Positions 55,409 through 63,899 of a DNA stretch of 64,000 nucleotides are shown piece after piece. Position numbers and translations under genes: made by a program. The notes under the pieces were generated by a model. It was not told the origin of the DNA. It searched no databases and saw nothing but the letters and a program-made list of their open reading frames with translations. Positions within the stretch are counted from its first letter, which is position 1. Every line of letters starts with the position of its first letter. Source of the stretch: Roseospirillum parvum (GTDB lineage: Bacteria > Pseudomonadota > Alphaproteobacteria > Rhodospirillales > Rhodospirillaceae); the NCBI RefSeq assembly GCF_900100455.1, contig NZ_FNCV01000009.1:34542-98541 (forward strand), given 5' to 3'.

Positions 55409-56593
55409 TCAGCCGGCTTCCCGAGCCACCGGCTGGCCCGGCTTCCAGTTGAGGTGAAGCCACAGGGCGAGCATCCCGCCGGCCCCGGCGATGGCGGCGC
55501 TGACCACGAAGGCCCCGCCGCCCAGGGCTTGGTAAAGATGCCCCGAGGCGAGCATCACCAGCCCCATCACCAGCCCCATGGCAATCGACGAATACAGGCT
55601 TTGCGCCCGCACCGTCAGGCCGCCCGGCACCGCCTGACGGATGAAATGCATGGCCGCCAGATGGGTGCACCCGAAGCTGGCCGCGTGCAGGGTCTGGGCC
55701 GGCAGCAGGATCAGGGGGTCGGTGGTCGCGGCCAGGATCAGCCAACGCACCACCCCGGCCCCGGCGGCGGCCAGCAGCAGGCCGGCCGGGCCCAGCCGGC
55801 GGACCACCGGGGCGCCGAAGGCGAACAGGGCGATCTCGGCGACCACGCCGATGGCCCACAACACGCCGATCAGGTTCTCGCCCAGCCCGGCCGCCTGCCA
55901 GTGCAGGGTGCCGAAGGCGTAGTAGACGGTGTGCCCGGCCTGGGCCAGACTGGCCGCGCCGAGGAAGGCCAGGAAGCGCCGGTCGCCCAGCAGATGGCGC
56001 CACGGCGGCGTCGGGCCGGCGCGGCGCGGGCTGGGCGGATCGGGCAGGGTGGGGGCGATCAGCAGGCACAGCCCCAGCCCGCCGAGCATCATCCACAGCA
56101 CCAGGGCGGGCGAGTGGTCCTCCAGCAGCCAGCCGCCCCAGGCCGCCGCGGCGATGAAGCTCAGCGAGCCCCACAGACGGATGCGTCCGTAGTCGACGCG
56201 GCGGCCCGGATTGGCCTCGACGGTCGACAGGGTCAGCGTCTCGGCCAGCGGCATGAGGGCGGCGAACAGGCCCCAGCCGATCACGTTCAGGCCAAGCAGC
56301 AGGAAAAACCCGTCGGCGAAGCTGAACAGGGCGAAGCAGGCCAGGGCGCCGGCGGCCAGGGCGATCATGGTGGCGCGGCGGCGGCCGTGGCGGTCGACCA
56401 GATGGCCGACCGCCGGATTGGTCACCACCTTGGCCCAGAAGGCCGACGAGAGGATGACGCCGATCTCGGTCTCGGACAGGCCGCGCCACTCCAGCCACAC
56501 CGGCCAGAACGGCAACTGGGTGCCGATCACCGAGAACAGGGCGGCATAGAACAGCGACAGCCGAAGGGCGGCCAGCCGGGGCGGCGGGCTCAT
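55409..56593 (-). CDS. MFS transporter, HcaT (phenylpropionate permease) like
   Basis: 394 residues with twelve predicted helices. It opens LRLSLFYAALFSVIGTQLPFWPVWLEWRGLSETEIGVILS, typical of MFS_1_like/HcaT proteins, with the A-motif NPAVGHLVDRHGRRR. Substrates in the family include aromatic acids and nucleosides. It overlaps the start codon region of the SAM hydroxide adenosyltransferase gene by four bases (TGA/ATG), so the pair is co-translated. Convergent with gcrA, with 12 bases between the stops. Confidence 0.82.
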   Translation of the reverse strand: MSPPPRLAALRLSLFYAALFSVIGTQLPFWPVWLEWRGLSETEIGVILSSAFWAKVVTNPAVGHLVDRHGRRRATMIALAAGALACFALFSFADGFFLLLGLNVIGWGLFAALMPLAETLTLSTVEANPGRRVDYGRIRLWGSLSFIAAAAWGGWLLEDHSPALVLWMMLGGLGLCLLIAPTLPDPPSPRRAGPTPPWRHLLGDRRFLAFLGAASLAQAGHTVYYAFGTLHWQAAGLGENLIGVLWAIGVVAEIALFAFGAPVVRRLGPAGLLLAAAGAGVVRWLILAATTDPLILLPAQTLHAASFGCTHLAAMHFIRQAVPGGLTVRAQSLYSSIAMGLVMGLVMLASGHLYQALGGGAFVVSAAIAGAGGMLALWLHLNWKPGQPVAREAG

Positions 56594-57324
56594 GGCGCCG
56601 GGTCCACCGGATCGCCCACGGCCAGCCCGAGAACCCGCGCCGCGTGCCCCTGGTTGACGGCGATTTCCAGCAAGCCCAGGCTGTTGGCGTAGACCAGCGG
56701 CTGCCCGACCGGGACCTCGCCAAAGGTGCCGGCGCGCGGCAGCGGGCGACCCTTCACGGTCAGCGGACCGGCATGGTGGCTGGCCCGCAGGCCGGTCATC
56801 AGGTTGCCGAAGGCGTCGATGGCGATCACCCGGGCCCGGTCGCCGGCGCCCTCGGGCAAGGCGACGGGGGGCGCGTCCAAGGGGGCCAGCAGCCGCGCGG
56901 GGGCCTCGCCGGCGAGCAGCCGGGCGGCCACCGGGGCGAACAGGTCGCGGCCGTGGAAGCTGGCCGACAGGTGGTCCGGGCGCCAGGAAATGGCGAACCA
57001 GTCGGCCTGTCGGGCCCGTCCGCCGACCACCGACAGCAGGCCGTTGTCGGGCCCGGTCAGCCAGCGCCCGTCGGCCTTGAGGGCCAACGGCCGCCGCGCC
57101 GTGCCCACCCCGGGATCGACCACCGCCACCACCCCCTCGCCGGGCGGGATGTGGCCGACCAGGGCGGCTAGCAGGTGGGCCGCCGCCGCCGCATCGAAGG
57201 TGGGGGCGTCGGCGAGCAGGGTGACCGGTGTCACCGGCGGCGCGGCGCGGTGCACGGCGGCGTGCATCTGGCCCATGTAGGGGCCGGCCAGACCGAAGTC
57301 GGTGAACAGATGGAGCAGCGGCAT
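56590..57324 (-). CDS. S-adenosyl-L-methionine hydroxide adenosyltransferase (DUF62)
   Basis: 244 residues. It opens LLHLFTDFGLAGPYMGQMHAAV, and contains VVAVVDPGVGTARRPLALKADGRWLTGPDNGLLS and IDAFGNLMTGL, the SAM-binding and catalytic segments of the chlorinase/DUF62 family, which hydrolyses SAM to adenosine and methionine. The Asp-Arg-His hydroxide-activating triad is plausibly present (D in DFG; R and H in FHGRDLFAPVAARL). It lies one base from the upstream MFS gene and overlaps the downstream one. Confidence 0.88.
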   Translation of the reverse strand: MPLLHLFTDFGLAGPYMGQMHAAVHRAAPPVTPVTLLADAPTFDAAAAAHLLAALVGHIPPGEGVVAVVDPGVGTARRPLALKADGRWLTGPDNGLLSVVGGRARQADWFAISWRPDHLSASFHGRDLFAPVAARLLAGEAPARLLAPLDAPPVALPEGAGDRARVIAIDAFGNLMTGLRASHHAGPLTVKGRPLPRAGTFGEVPVGQPLVYANSLGLLEIAVNQGHAARVLGLAVGDPVDPAP

Positions 57325-57325
57325 C

Positions 57326-58597
57326 TCAGGGGCTCTCCGGGCCGCGCCGCCCGGCTCCCAGGATGGCCACCGCGCCGGCCACGCACAAGGCGGCCAGGGC
57401 GGCGAAGGCCAGCGGATAGCCGCCCGGCGTGGCCAGCAGCAGGGCGAACAGGGCAGGGCCGACCACCACCCCGGCAAAGGTCATGAACAGGGCGCCGCCG
57501 GTCGCCGCCCCGGCCTCGCCCGGCGGGGCATGGCGGGCCACCTCGGACAGGAACACCCCATTCCAGCCGATGGCGGCGGTGCCGAGCAGGGTGCCCAGGC
57601 CGGCGACCATCAGCCACGGCCAGTCCGGCCCGGTCAGCCCGAAGACCACCGCCCCGCCGGCCATGCCCAGGCCGAGCAGGAACAACAGCAGGTGCGGCGC
57701 CACCCGGCGGTCGGCCACCCAGCCCCAGATGATGCGCCCGACCACCCCGCCGCCCTGGGTCAGCGACAGAACCAGACCGGCATCGACCAGACTCATGTGG
57801 GCCTCGGTCTCCAGGAAGGTGACCAGGAAGGTGCCCAGGCACAATTGCATGGCGGCGAAGGCGAACGAGGCCAGACCCAGGCGGCGCAGCGCCGGGGTGC
57901 GCCAGATCAGGCGGATCGGCCCGGCCAGCGCGGTGATGCGCAACGGCGCCCGGGGCTGGCGGTCGCGGTCCAGGGCCGGGCGCACCGGCTGCACCAGCCC
58001 GGCCAGCACCAGACACGCCGCGCCCACCGCCAGGGCCGCGCCCTGCCAGCCGCCCCACAACACCAGGGGTGGGATCAGGGCGCCGGCCAGCACGCCGCCC
58101 AGCGGCACGCCGGTCTGCTTGATGGAGAACATCAGGGCCCGGTTGCCGGGCCGGGTGGTGGCGGCCAGGATGTGGCTGCTGGCCGGGGTCACCGGGCCGT
58201 AGCCCAGGCCCAGCACCCAGGTGCCGACAAGCACGGCGGGCAGCGCCAGCAGGACGGTGGGCAGGGTGGCGCTGAAGGCCATCACGGCCAGTCCCAGGCC
58301 GGCCAGGACCAGACATGCCTGGCTCACCCGCATGGCGCCGAAGCGCGCCATCATCGCCCCGGAGGCCAGCGAGGCGACCATCGCCGCCATGTACAGGGCC
58401 GACATGTAATAGCCGACGGCGCTCGCCGGCAGGCCCAGGTCGGCGCTGGCCGGGCCGGCGAACACCGGCGGGCTGAGGGCGGCCATGGCGACCAGTGACT
58501 GGACGGCGGTGGTGGCGCCAAGCACCGCCCATGGGCCAGGGGTGGGGGCGCTGGAGGGGGCGGGGGGCACGGGGCGGGGTCCTCTGGTGGGGAGCAT
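57326..58597 (-). CDS. MFS transporter
   Basis: 423 residues, twelve helices with ALFMTFAGVVVGPALFALLLATPGG near the C-terminus. MMARFGAMRVSQA fits the first A-motif and GWVADRRVAPHLL the second. It is related to CynX/YhjX-like exporters and to transporters annotated as MFS_1, without a clear substrate. First gene of a three-gene minus-strand operon (MFS, DUF62, HcaT-like MFS). The SAM-degrading enzyme in the middle suggests nucleoside or adenosine export, but this is inference. Confidence 0.8.
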   Translation of the reverse strand: MLPTRGPRPVPPAPSSAPTPGPWAVLGATTAVQSLVAMAALSPPVFAGPASADLGLPASAVGYYMSALYMAAMVASLASGAMMARFGAMRVSQACLVLAGLGLAVMAFSATLPTVLLALPAVLVGTWVLGLGYGPVTPASSHILAATTRPGNRALMFSIKQTGVPLGGVLAGALIPPLVLWGGWQGAALAVGAACLVLAGLVQPVRPALDRDRQPRAPLRITALAGPIRLIWRTPALRRLGLASFAFAAMQLCLGTFLVTFLETEAHMSLVDAGLVLSLTQGGGVVGRIIWGWVADRRVAPHLLLFLLGLGMAGGAVVFGLTGPDWPWLMVAGLGTLLGTAAIGWNGVFLSEVARHAPPGEAGAATGGALFMTFAGVVVGPALFALLLATPGGYPLAFAALAALCVAGAVAILGAGRRGPESP

Positions 58598-58673
58598 CCT
58601 CCTTTCCTAAATGGAAGTGACTTGCAGGAAAAGCACCCTGACATCGACTCTGGACGCCAAGGACACCTGCCCG

Positions 58674-59903
58674 ATGACCGCGCTCGATCCGATAACAGGC
58701 CCCCCCGCCAACCCGCTCACCGCCGGCCACGCCGAGATGATCGCCTGGCGCCACGACTTCCACCGCCACCCGGAACTGGCCTTCGCCGAGCACCGCACCG
58801 CCGCCCGGGTGGCCGAGTTGCTGCGCGGCTTCGGGGTCGATGAGGTGACCGAAGGGGTGGGGCGGACCGGCGTGGTCGGGGTCATCAACGGAACCCAGGG
58901 TGCTGGCGCCACGGTGGGCCTGCGGGCCGACATGGACGCCCTGCCGGTGGTCGAGGCGACCGGGCTCGACTATGCCTCCACGCACGCCGGGGTGATGCAC
59001 GCCTGCGGTCATGACGGCCACACCACCATGCTGCTCGGCGCGGCCCGCCATCTGGCCGAGCGGCGTGACTTCCCGGGCCGCGTGGTGCTGATCTTCCAGC
59101 CGGCCGAGGAGGGCCGCGCCGGGGCCCGCGAGATGCTTCAGGACGGGCTCCAGGAACGCTGGCCGATGGACAGCGTGTTCGGCCTGCACAACATGCCCGG
59201 CGTGCCGGCCGGCAAGCTGGTGGTCTCGCCGGGGCCGGTGATGGCCGCCGCCGACCGCTTCGACATCACGGTGCGCGGGCAGGGGGGCCATGCCGCCCTG
59301 CCGGAGCGCTGCCGCGACCCGGTGGTGGCGGCCAGCGCCCTGGTCCAGGCCCTGCAGACGGTGCGCGGCCGCGAGGTGGCGCCGGATGCCACGCTGGTCC
59401 TGTCGGTGACTCGCATTCAGGGCGGCGAGGCCTTCAACATCATCCCCGACGCGGTCGAACTGTCCGGCACCGTGCGCTACTTCGACCCCGGGATGGGCGA
59501 GGTGGCCGAGGCCGCCATCGGGCGCATCGCCCAGGGCATCGCGGCGGCCCACCGGGTGGAAATCGAGACCAGCTACCGGCGCGGCTACCCGCCGACCATC
59601 AACCACGAAGGCCCGGCCGACCTGATGGCCCGGGCGGCGGCCGATCTGCTGGGCGCCGAGAACAGCGGCCCGCAGCCCCGGCTGATGGTCAGCGAGGATT
59701 TCTCGTTCCTGCTCGAGCGCATTCCCGGGGCCTATGCCTTTCTCGGCAATGGCGGCGAGGGCGGCGAGGGCGGTGAAAAACTGGGCGCCTGCGGCCTGCA
59801 CGCCCCGACCTACGATTTCAACGACGCCATCCTGCCGGCCGGCGCCGGCGTGCTGGCCCAGGTGGCCCGGGTGGCTCTGGAGGAGGCCGCCGGGAAAGAA
59901 TGA
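58674..59903 (+). CDS. M20-family amidohydrolase (hippurate hydrolase-like)
   Basis: 409 residues from ATG 58674. A di-metal peptidase fold: WRHDFHRHPELAFAEHRTAARVAELL, GLRADMDALPV, HACGHDGHTTMLLGAARHLAE with the metal-ligand cysteine/histidine, FQPAEEGRAGAREM with the catalytic Glu-Glu, and the dimerisation domain ending GGEAFNIIPDAVELSGTVR. Typical of N-acyl amino acid or hippurate amidohydrolases. The long Gly/Glu loop GNGGEGGEGGEKLG near 365-380 is a small insert. Divergent from the MFS operon. Confidence 0.9.
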   Translation: MTALDPITGPPANPLTAGHAEMIAWRHDFHRHPELAFAEHRTAARVAELLRGFGVDEVTEGVGRTGVVGVINGTQGAGATVGLRADMDALPVVEATGLDYASTHAGVMHACGHDGHTTMLLGAARHLAERRDFPGRVVLIFQPAEEGRAGAREMLQDGLQERWPMDSVFGLHNMPGVPAGKLVVSPGPVMAAADRFDITVRGQGGHAALPERCRDPVVAASALVQALQTVRGREVAPDATLVLSVTRIQGGEAFNIIPDAVELSGTVRYFDPGMGEVAEAAIGRIAQGIAAAHRVEIETSYRRGYPPTINHEGPADLMARAAADLLGAENSGPQPRLMVSEDFSFLLERIPGAYAFLGNGGEGGEGGEKLGACGLHAPTYDFNDAILPAGAGVLAQVARVALEEAAGKE

Positions 59904-59976
59904 GCGCGAAGCTGATCTCGGTCCCACTCGCTTGCCGATTGACTTTTCAGGAAAGATCGTCTACCTAAAAAATACT

Positions 59977-60020
59977 GACCCGGGGAAAGTGCGCCTATTT
60001 GGTGCCTTCCCGGGTCTTTT
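59977..60020 (+). terminator. First terminator after the M20 gene
   Basis: GACCCGGGGAA (59977-59987) pairs with TTCCCGGGTC (60007-60016), followed by TTTT. A second, stronger hairpin follows 35 bases later. Confidence 0.65.
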
Positions 60021-60051
60021 CATGTGATCCATCGCCCCAACCCCCGCCCGG

Positions 60052-60075
60052 CCCCGCCGCCCGGCGGGGTTTTTT
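60052..60075 (+). terminator. Second, strong terminator
   Basis: A perfect 8-base stem CCCCGCCG / CGGCGGGG with a 2-base loop, followed by six T. Together with 59977-60020 it insulates the toxin locus from the M20 gene. The toxin gene starts 30 bases further on, so its promoter must lie within or between these hairpins. Confidence 0.85.
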
Positions 60076-60104
60076 GTGCCCAAAGCGACTGCGGAGACCT
60101 CGCC

Positions 60105-61580
60105 ATGTATCCCACCCCCTTGCGTCCCTCCACCAAACGTCGCCCCCTGAACCTGCTCGCCCCGGGCAAGAGCGAGTGGTTCGACCTCGACGGCCCGGTC
60201 GGCGCCACGCCCGCGTCCCAGCGCAACCAGCGCCAGGACACCCTCAAGCTGGAAGTGGGGCTGGCCAATGCCGGCCATCTCGACTTTTCCAAAACCAAGG
60301 GCCCCACCGGCTACTGGGGCCAGAAGGAAGACAAGGCCCTGCGCGCCTTCCAGCAGGACAACGGCCTGAAGGTGGATGGTCTCGCCAATCCCGGCGGCCC
60401 CACGGTGAAAACCCTGGAAAAGAGGGTGGGCCCGCGCTTGGCTCCCTTTTCGCCGCCCACTCCGGACGACGTGGACCATCACCACAACACCCTGACCGAA
60501 CCCGGGAAAGGCCATCTGGTCACCGAGCCGCCGGCGCTGGGGCTGGCGGGGCTGGAGAGGATACTCCTCCCCCTGCCGGCCGAGCAGGCGGCGGCCAACC
60601 AGCGCACCGTCGAGGCCTTGCTGGGCGCCGTGGACGATGGTGACCTTCCCGATTGGGCGGCCAAGGGGATCGCGGACGCCCCGGACTCGCTGCCGGTCTG
60701 GCAGGACATGTTTCTGCGCCTCAACCGCCACGACCCCAGGCGCGCCAACCTCACCGCCTGGGCCATCCTGGATCGCCTTGAGCCCCAGATCGCCCACCTC
60801 CTCCTCGGCCGGCCGCTCCCCGACAAGATGCCCCTCGGCGTCCTGAGCGACGAAGCCGCGCCCCGCCTCCTCAACGCCAAGACCGAGACCACGACCGAGA
60901 CCAAGGGCGCGGACAAAAATCCCAAGCACGTGGGGGCCGACGTCCCCTCCGTGGATAAAAACGAAAGCCCACAAGTCGCGGACCAACCGCCAGTCGCAGC
61001 ATCCCATCCCGAAAGCCCTCGGAGCAAAACTGCTGGCATGTCGACCAACCCGACCCCGAGCCTAGCAGAGCCCCCTCAAGGTATGGTCAACCCGTTCGAG
61101 ATGTACAAAAACATGGCATTTCAGGAGAAGGGCTCAGGGCACTGGGGTGTGCTCATTGATCACCGATCCGCAGCCATAAGGGGCAAAGCGATTGCAGATG
61201 AGGTAAGTGAAGTGACCAAACAACGCTATGGAAGGGACAACCCCGGTCTGGGCGGCGGCGAAGGGGATGCCTTTCGGCACGCTTTGTGGAGCTATCGGAT
61301 GACCAGGGAACTGGGTGCCGAGGTGGCCAAGGAGATAACCGACGCTCACGAACGCCACACATTGGACACCAATCCGATGGGAGATCGCCTGATGGACCTC
61401 TACAACAATCGCATCGGCCGACTACTGGCCCAGGATCCCGGCAATCGCGACCGTCCTGACGAAGAGGTGGTCCTGGAAGCCATTCAGAACGGCCATCTCC
61501 AACTTCAGCCCTTCGAGGTCGACCCCCTGTTCAGTTCCGGCCTTGAGGGCTACAATCAAAAAAGAAACGATTGGTACTGA
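60105..61580 (+). CDS. Peptidoglycan-binding protein with DUF6973-like C-terminal domain, candidate polymorphic toxin
   Basis: 491 residues from ATG 60105, no signal peptide seen. Residues about 40-106 (RQDTLKLEVGLANAGHLDFSKTKGPTGYWGQKEDKALRAFQQDNGLKVDG in outline) form a PG_binding_1-like domain of the alphaproteobacterial type. A charged, low-complexity linker (about 265-345) follows. The last 140 residues carry GDAFRHALWSYRMTRELGAEVAKEITDAHERH and MDLYNNRIGRLLA, the pattern of the DUF6973 domain found in secreted toxin-like proteins. Activity is unknown. The next gene, 8 bases away, encodes a membrane-anchored protein that could be its immunity factor. A phage-type endolysin is less likely, because no lytic motif is seen. 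Confidence 0.7.
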   Translation: MYPTPLRPSTKRRPLNLLAPGKSEWFDLDGPVGATPASQRNQRQDTLKLEVGLANAGHLDFSKTKGPTGYWGQKEDKALRAFQQDNGLKVDGLANPGGPTVKTLEKRVGPRLAPFSPPTPDDVDHHHNTLTEPGKGHLVTEPPALGLAGLERILLPLPAEQAAANQRTVEALLGAVDDGDLPDWAAKGIADAPDSLPVWQDMFLRLNRHDPRRANLTAWAILDRLEPQIAHLLLGRPLPDKMPLGVLSDEAAPRLLNAKTETTTETKGADKNPKHVGADVPSVDKNESPQVADQPPVAASHPESPRSKTAGMSTNPTPSLAEPPQGMVNPFEMYKNMAFQEKGSGHWGVLIDHRSAAIRGKAIADEVSEVTKQRYGRDNPGLGGGEGDAFRHALWSYRMTRELGAEVAKEITDAHERHTLDTNPMGDRLMDLYNNRIGRLLAQDPGNRDRPDEEVVLEAIQNGHLQLQPFEVDPLFSSGLEGYNQKRNDWY

Positions 61581-61588
61581 AATCTCTA

Positions 61589-62068
61589 ATGACGATCTGG
61601 CAACCAGGGACGGTGCGAAAAACGTTGCTTGGCCTTGCCGGCCTTGCCGGCCTTGCCACGGCGCTTTGCCTCATCGTCCTTGGTGCCGCTGTTAGCCGCC
61701 AATGCGCCAGCAACCATCTGGTCGTGTTTGGCAATGTCTCTGAGGAAACGGTGGTTACCATTTCGGTGGGCCCGCATGATGTCTGGTCGGGTCGACCAAC
61801 CGGCAATCTCGTCCGTTTGGACTACTACCTGCCCCCGGTCGAGGAGAGCTATTACGTTGTCGTCGATGACGGCACCGGCAGCGAGCCGGACCGCTACCGG
61901 TTTGGCTACGTGCTCCCATTCTTCAGCGAGACCCTTCATCTTGCCGTTGGCGACGAAGGAATCATTGTTGGTGGTGAGAAGGGTGGGCTGACTGCGCAAA
62001 CCCGCGACTATCTGAGCTGTACCGACGATTTCGTCTACAAGCGCCTGCGCGCGCGTCTTGGATCGTAG
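61589..62068 (+). CDS. Membrane-anchored small protein, candidate immunity factor
   Basis: 159 residues from ATG 61589. One N-terminal transmembrane helix (about residues 10-35, LLGLAGLAGLATALCLIVLGAAV) is followed by a periplasmic beta-rich domain (VTISVGPHDVWSG, YYVVVDDGTGS) with a C-terminal cysteine near LSCTDD. It lies 8 bases after the DUF6973-like toxin candidate. Immunity proteins against cell-wall-acting toxins are often inner-membrane anchored with periplasmic domains. No family is recognised, so the role is positional inference. Confidence 0.6.
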   Translation: MTIWQPGTVRKTLLGLAGLAGLATALCLIVLGAAVSRQCASNHLVVFGNVSEETVVTISVGPHDVWSGRPTGNLVRLDYYLPPVEESYYVVVDDGTGSEPDRYRFGYVLPFFSETLHLAVGDEGIIVGGEKGGLTAQTRDYLSCTDDFVYKRLRARLGS

Positions 62069-62188
62069 GCTCCGCCTTGGTCCTCGGCGGCGTTGCTGCC
62101 CGTCGCCGCCGACTAATGGTCCTACGGCCCGGACAGCGAGAAGCACCGGGCCGACGCCGAGGCGGTTCTGGACAAGACCGCTCAAGGC

Positions 62189-62947
62189 GTGCGCGATCTT
62201 TGGGGCGAGGCATTTGGCGGCGCGGAAGGCCCTGGGGTGGCCTCGCGCACCGACATCGCCGATCCGCCGGCGCCGCTGCCGCCCTTGATCCCGCCGGATG
62301 CCGCGCCACCCCGCCTTGAAGGCTTTCCGGCCGATCCGCCGGGCGAGCGCGACGGCCGGATCGCTGATCCTCCCACCGAGGACCTCCCCGACCCCAGCCC
62401 CCAAGGCCGGCCGGCCGAACCGCGCGATTGGCGCGATTCAATCTATAACAGCGACAAGGATGGCTCGGAGCCCCCAGGCAAACCTCCGGCGCCCTACTCC
62501 AAAACCAACATCCCCAAGCCCGACCAGGCGGTGCTGGGCTCCGACAAGGCCCGGGCCGAGTTCGAGGCCTGGTGGGTCCGCGAAGGCTACCTGCGCGCCG
62601 AGCAACGGGACAAGGACCCCCATACCCCGGTCGCTCCCTCAGAGAGTCACTTCTGGAAAAGCCGTGAAAAAACAACGCGGATTGGGAAACTTGACACCCG
62701 CAAAAGTGCGGACGGCACGTTGATTTATCAATGGGACCGTGGGGGTGCCGGGCGACACCAGTCGGAGATCGAGGTCTACCGCAAGCGCGGCAACAAAGCC
62801 TATCACGAGGGCACTCTTGATCCCTTGACGGGAACCTGGAAAACTGAGACCGATCCCAAAACCGGAAAACAACGGACCAAACGCAACCCCAAGCGCTGGC
62901 TGGACCTGTCCTTTTATGACCAAGATGGACGATCTCGGGTTGTCTGA
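62189..62947 (+). CDS. Orphan toxin tip with colicin E3-like rRNase domain
   Basis: 252 residues from GTG 62189. The same frame is open back to 62117, where TAA 62114-62116 cuts it from possible earlier coding sequence. A Pro-rich N-terminal part (about 25-110) leads to a globular C-terminus. Residues 179-222 (IYQWDRGGAGRHQSEIEVYRKRGN...HEGTLDPLTG) resemble the cytotoxic ribonuclease of colicin E3, with D183, H190, E195 and H206 at the expected active-site spacing. E3 nucleases cut 16S rRNA near A1493. The absence of a secretion or delivery domain marks it as an orphan C-terminal cassette. Confidence 0.72.
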   Translation: MRDLWGEAFGGAEGPGVASRTDIADPPAPLPPLIPPDAAPPRLEGFPADPPGERDGRIADPPTEDLPDPSPQGRPAEPRDWRDSIYNSDKDGSEPPGKPPAPYSKTNIPKPDQAVLGSDKARAEFEAWWVREGYLRAEQRDKDPHTPVAPSESHFWKSREKTTRIGKLDTRKSADGTLIYQWDRGGAGRHQSEIEVYRKRGNKAYHEGTLDPLTGTWKTETDPKTGKQRTKRNPKRWLDLSFYDQDGRSRVV

Positions 62948-63845
62948 CGAGATGATGGCGGCGCTGTCGGACGACAGCGTCGCCATCGCTTACGAGCCCA
63001 CTAGGCGCCATTTTTCGCCTCTTCGCATAGAAAAGGGTCTGCCGCCTGTCGATTTGTATGAAAAAATAAAGCAATTTGGATCAACGGGGGATTCCTGCAT
63101 TCTCGAATACTGTCCCTGGACGGGCGGCCGTCTTGTAGAGTATTTGGGCGATGAGTGGATGGAGACGGCCTTCCAGCTTGCCGAGGACACCAAGTTCGAT
63201 TGGGGCGAATACCGGAGAGACCCCGACTCGATCCTGAACTGGCTGCCCTCGTGCATGCACTCGGATGCCTGGTGGCGCAACATGGGCCTTCCCATCACCT
63301 ATCCCAAGCCCCCCGACCCCACCCAGACAGAGCGCCTGACCAGCGAAGGCCTCAAGATCGTTCTGGACAGCCGGTACCACACTCCAACAGTGCAGTCGCC
63401 CGACATTCCCCCGGCAGTGATCTACGAGGACTTCAGTCAGCACGAACCCCTCGGCCCGCCGGCCGAGGAAATCGAGTATCCCCAGGATCCCGAAGCCCCC
63501 GGCCTCAGCCGCTGGAACGCTGAGCCGCCCCATCGTTGCGCTGATACCGATATGGTCTGGTGGTCGTATAAGACCATGTACGCCTATCTGCCGCACACCC
63601 GGGAGTTCGGCATCCGCATCCTGGACATCCACCGCCCGGTGGATCATCAACCCATCCGCATCAAACCGGTGCGCTACTGCCCCTGGTGCGGCGAGCGCCT
63701 GCCGCCCGGCCTGCGCGGCGAGTGGGCCCGGCGGGTCAGCGCCCTTGGCCTGGCGGTGCCGCTTGACCTCAACCCCATCACGCCGCCGCCCGACCTGCCC
63801 GCCGACCTCGCCTCCGACGCCTGGTGGCGCAATGCCGGATTGTAG
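62916..63845 (+). CDS. Two-unit zinc-ribbon immunity protein candidate (DUF6980-like)
   Basis: 309 residues. The start ATG 62916 (or 62925) overlaps the toxin end by 32 bases. It contains two related units. The N-terminal one has LEYCPWTGGRLVEYLGDEW and later HSDAWWRNMGL. The C-terminal one has RYCPWCGERLPPGLRGEW and SDAWWRNAGL, with FGIRILD before it. The second unit keeps the CPWCG zinc-ribbon form; the first has lost the second Cys. CPWCG-LP-W is the DUF6980 pattern seen in toxin loci. Overlap with the rRNase gene makes it the likely cognate immunity protein. Confidence 0.65.
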   Translation: MTKMDDLGLSDEMMAALSDDSVAIAYEPTRRHFSPLRIEKGLPPVDLYEKIKQFGSTGDSCILEYCPWTGGRLVEYLGDEWMETAFQLAEDTKFDWGEYRRDPDSILNWLPSCMHSDAWWRNMGLPITYPKPPDPTQTERLTSEGLKIVLDSRYHTPTVQSPDIPPAVIYEDFSQHEPLGPPAEEIEYPQDPEAPGLSRWNAEPPHRCADTDMVWWSYKTMYAYLPHTREFGIRILDIHRPVDHQPIRIKPVRYCPWCGERLPPGLRGEWARRVSALGLAVPLDLNPITPPPDLPADLASDAWWRNAGL

Positions 63846-63899
63846 GGCGGCGGTTCGAACGAGGCGGACCCGTCGCCAATGCCCACCATGCTGTGGCGG

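Noticed and set aside
57231..59927. A minus-strand open frame of about 900 codons across the M20 gene and the MFS/DUF62 genes
   Set aside because: It is in the wrong frame relative to three well-supported genes and antisense to the M20 amidohydrolase.
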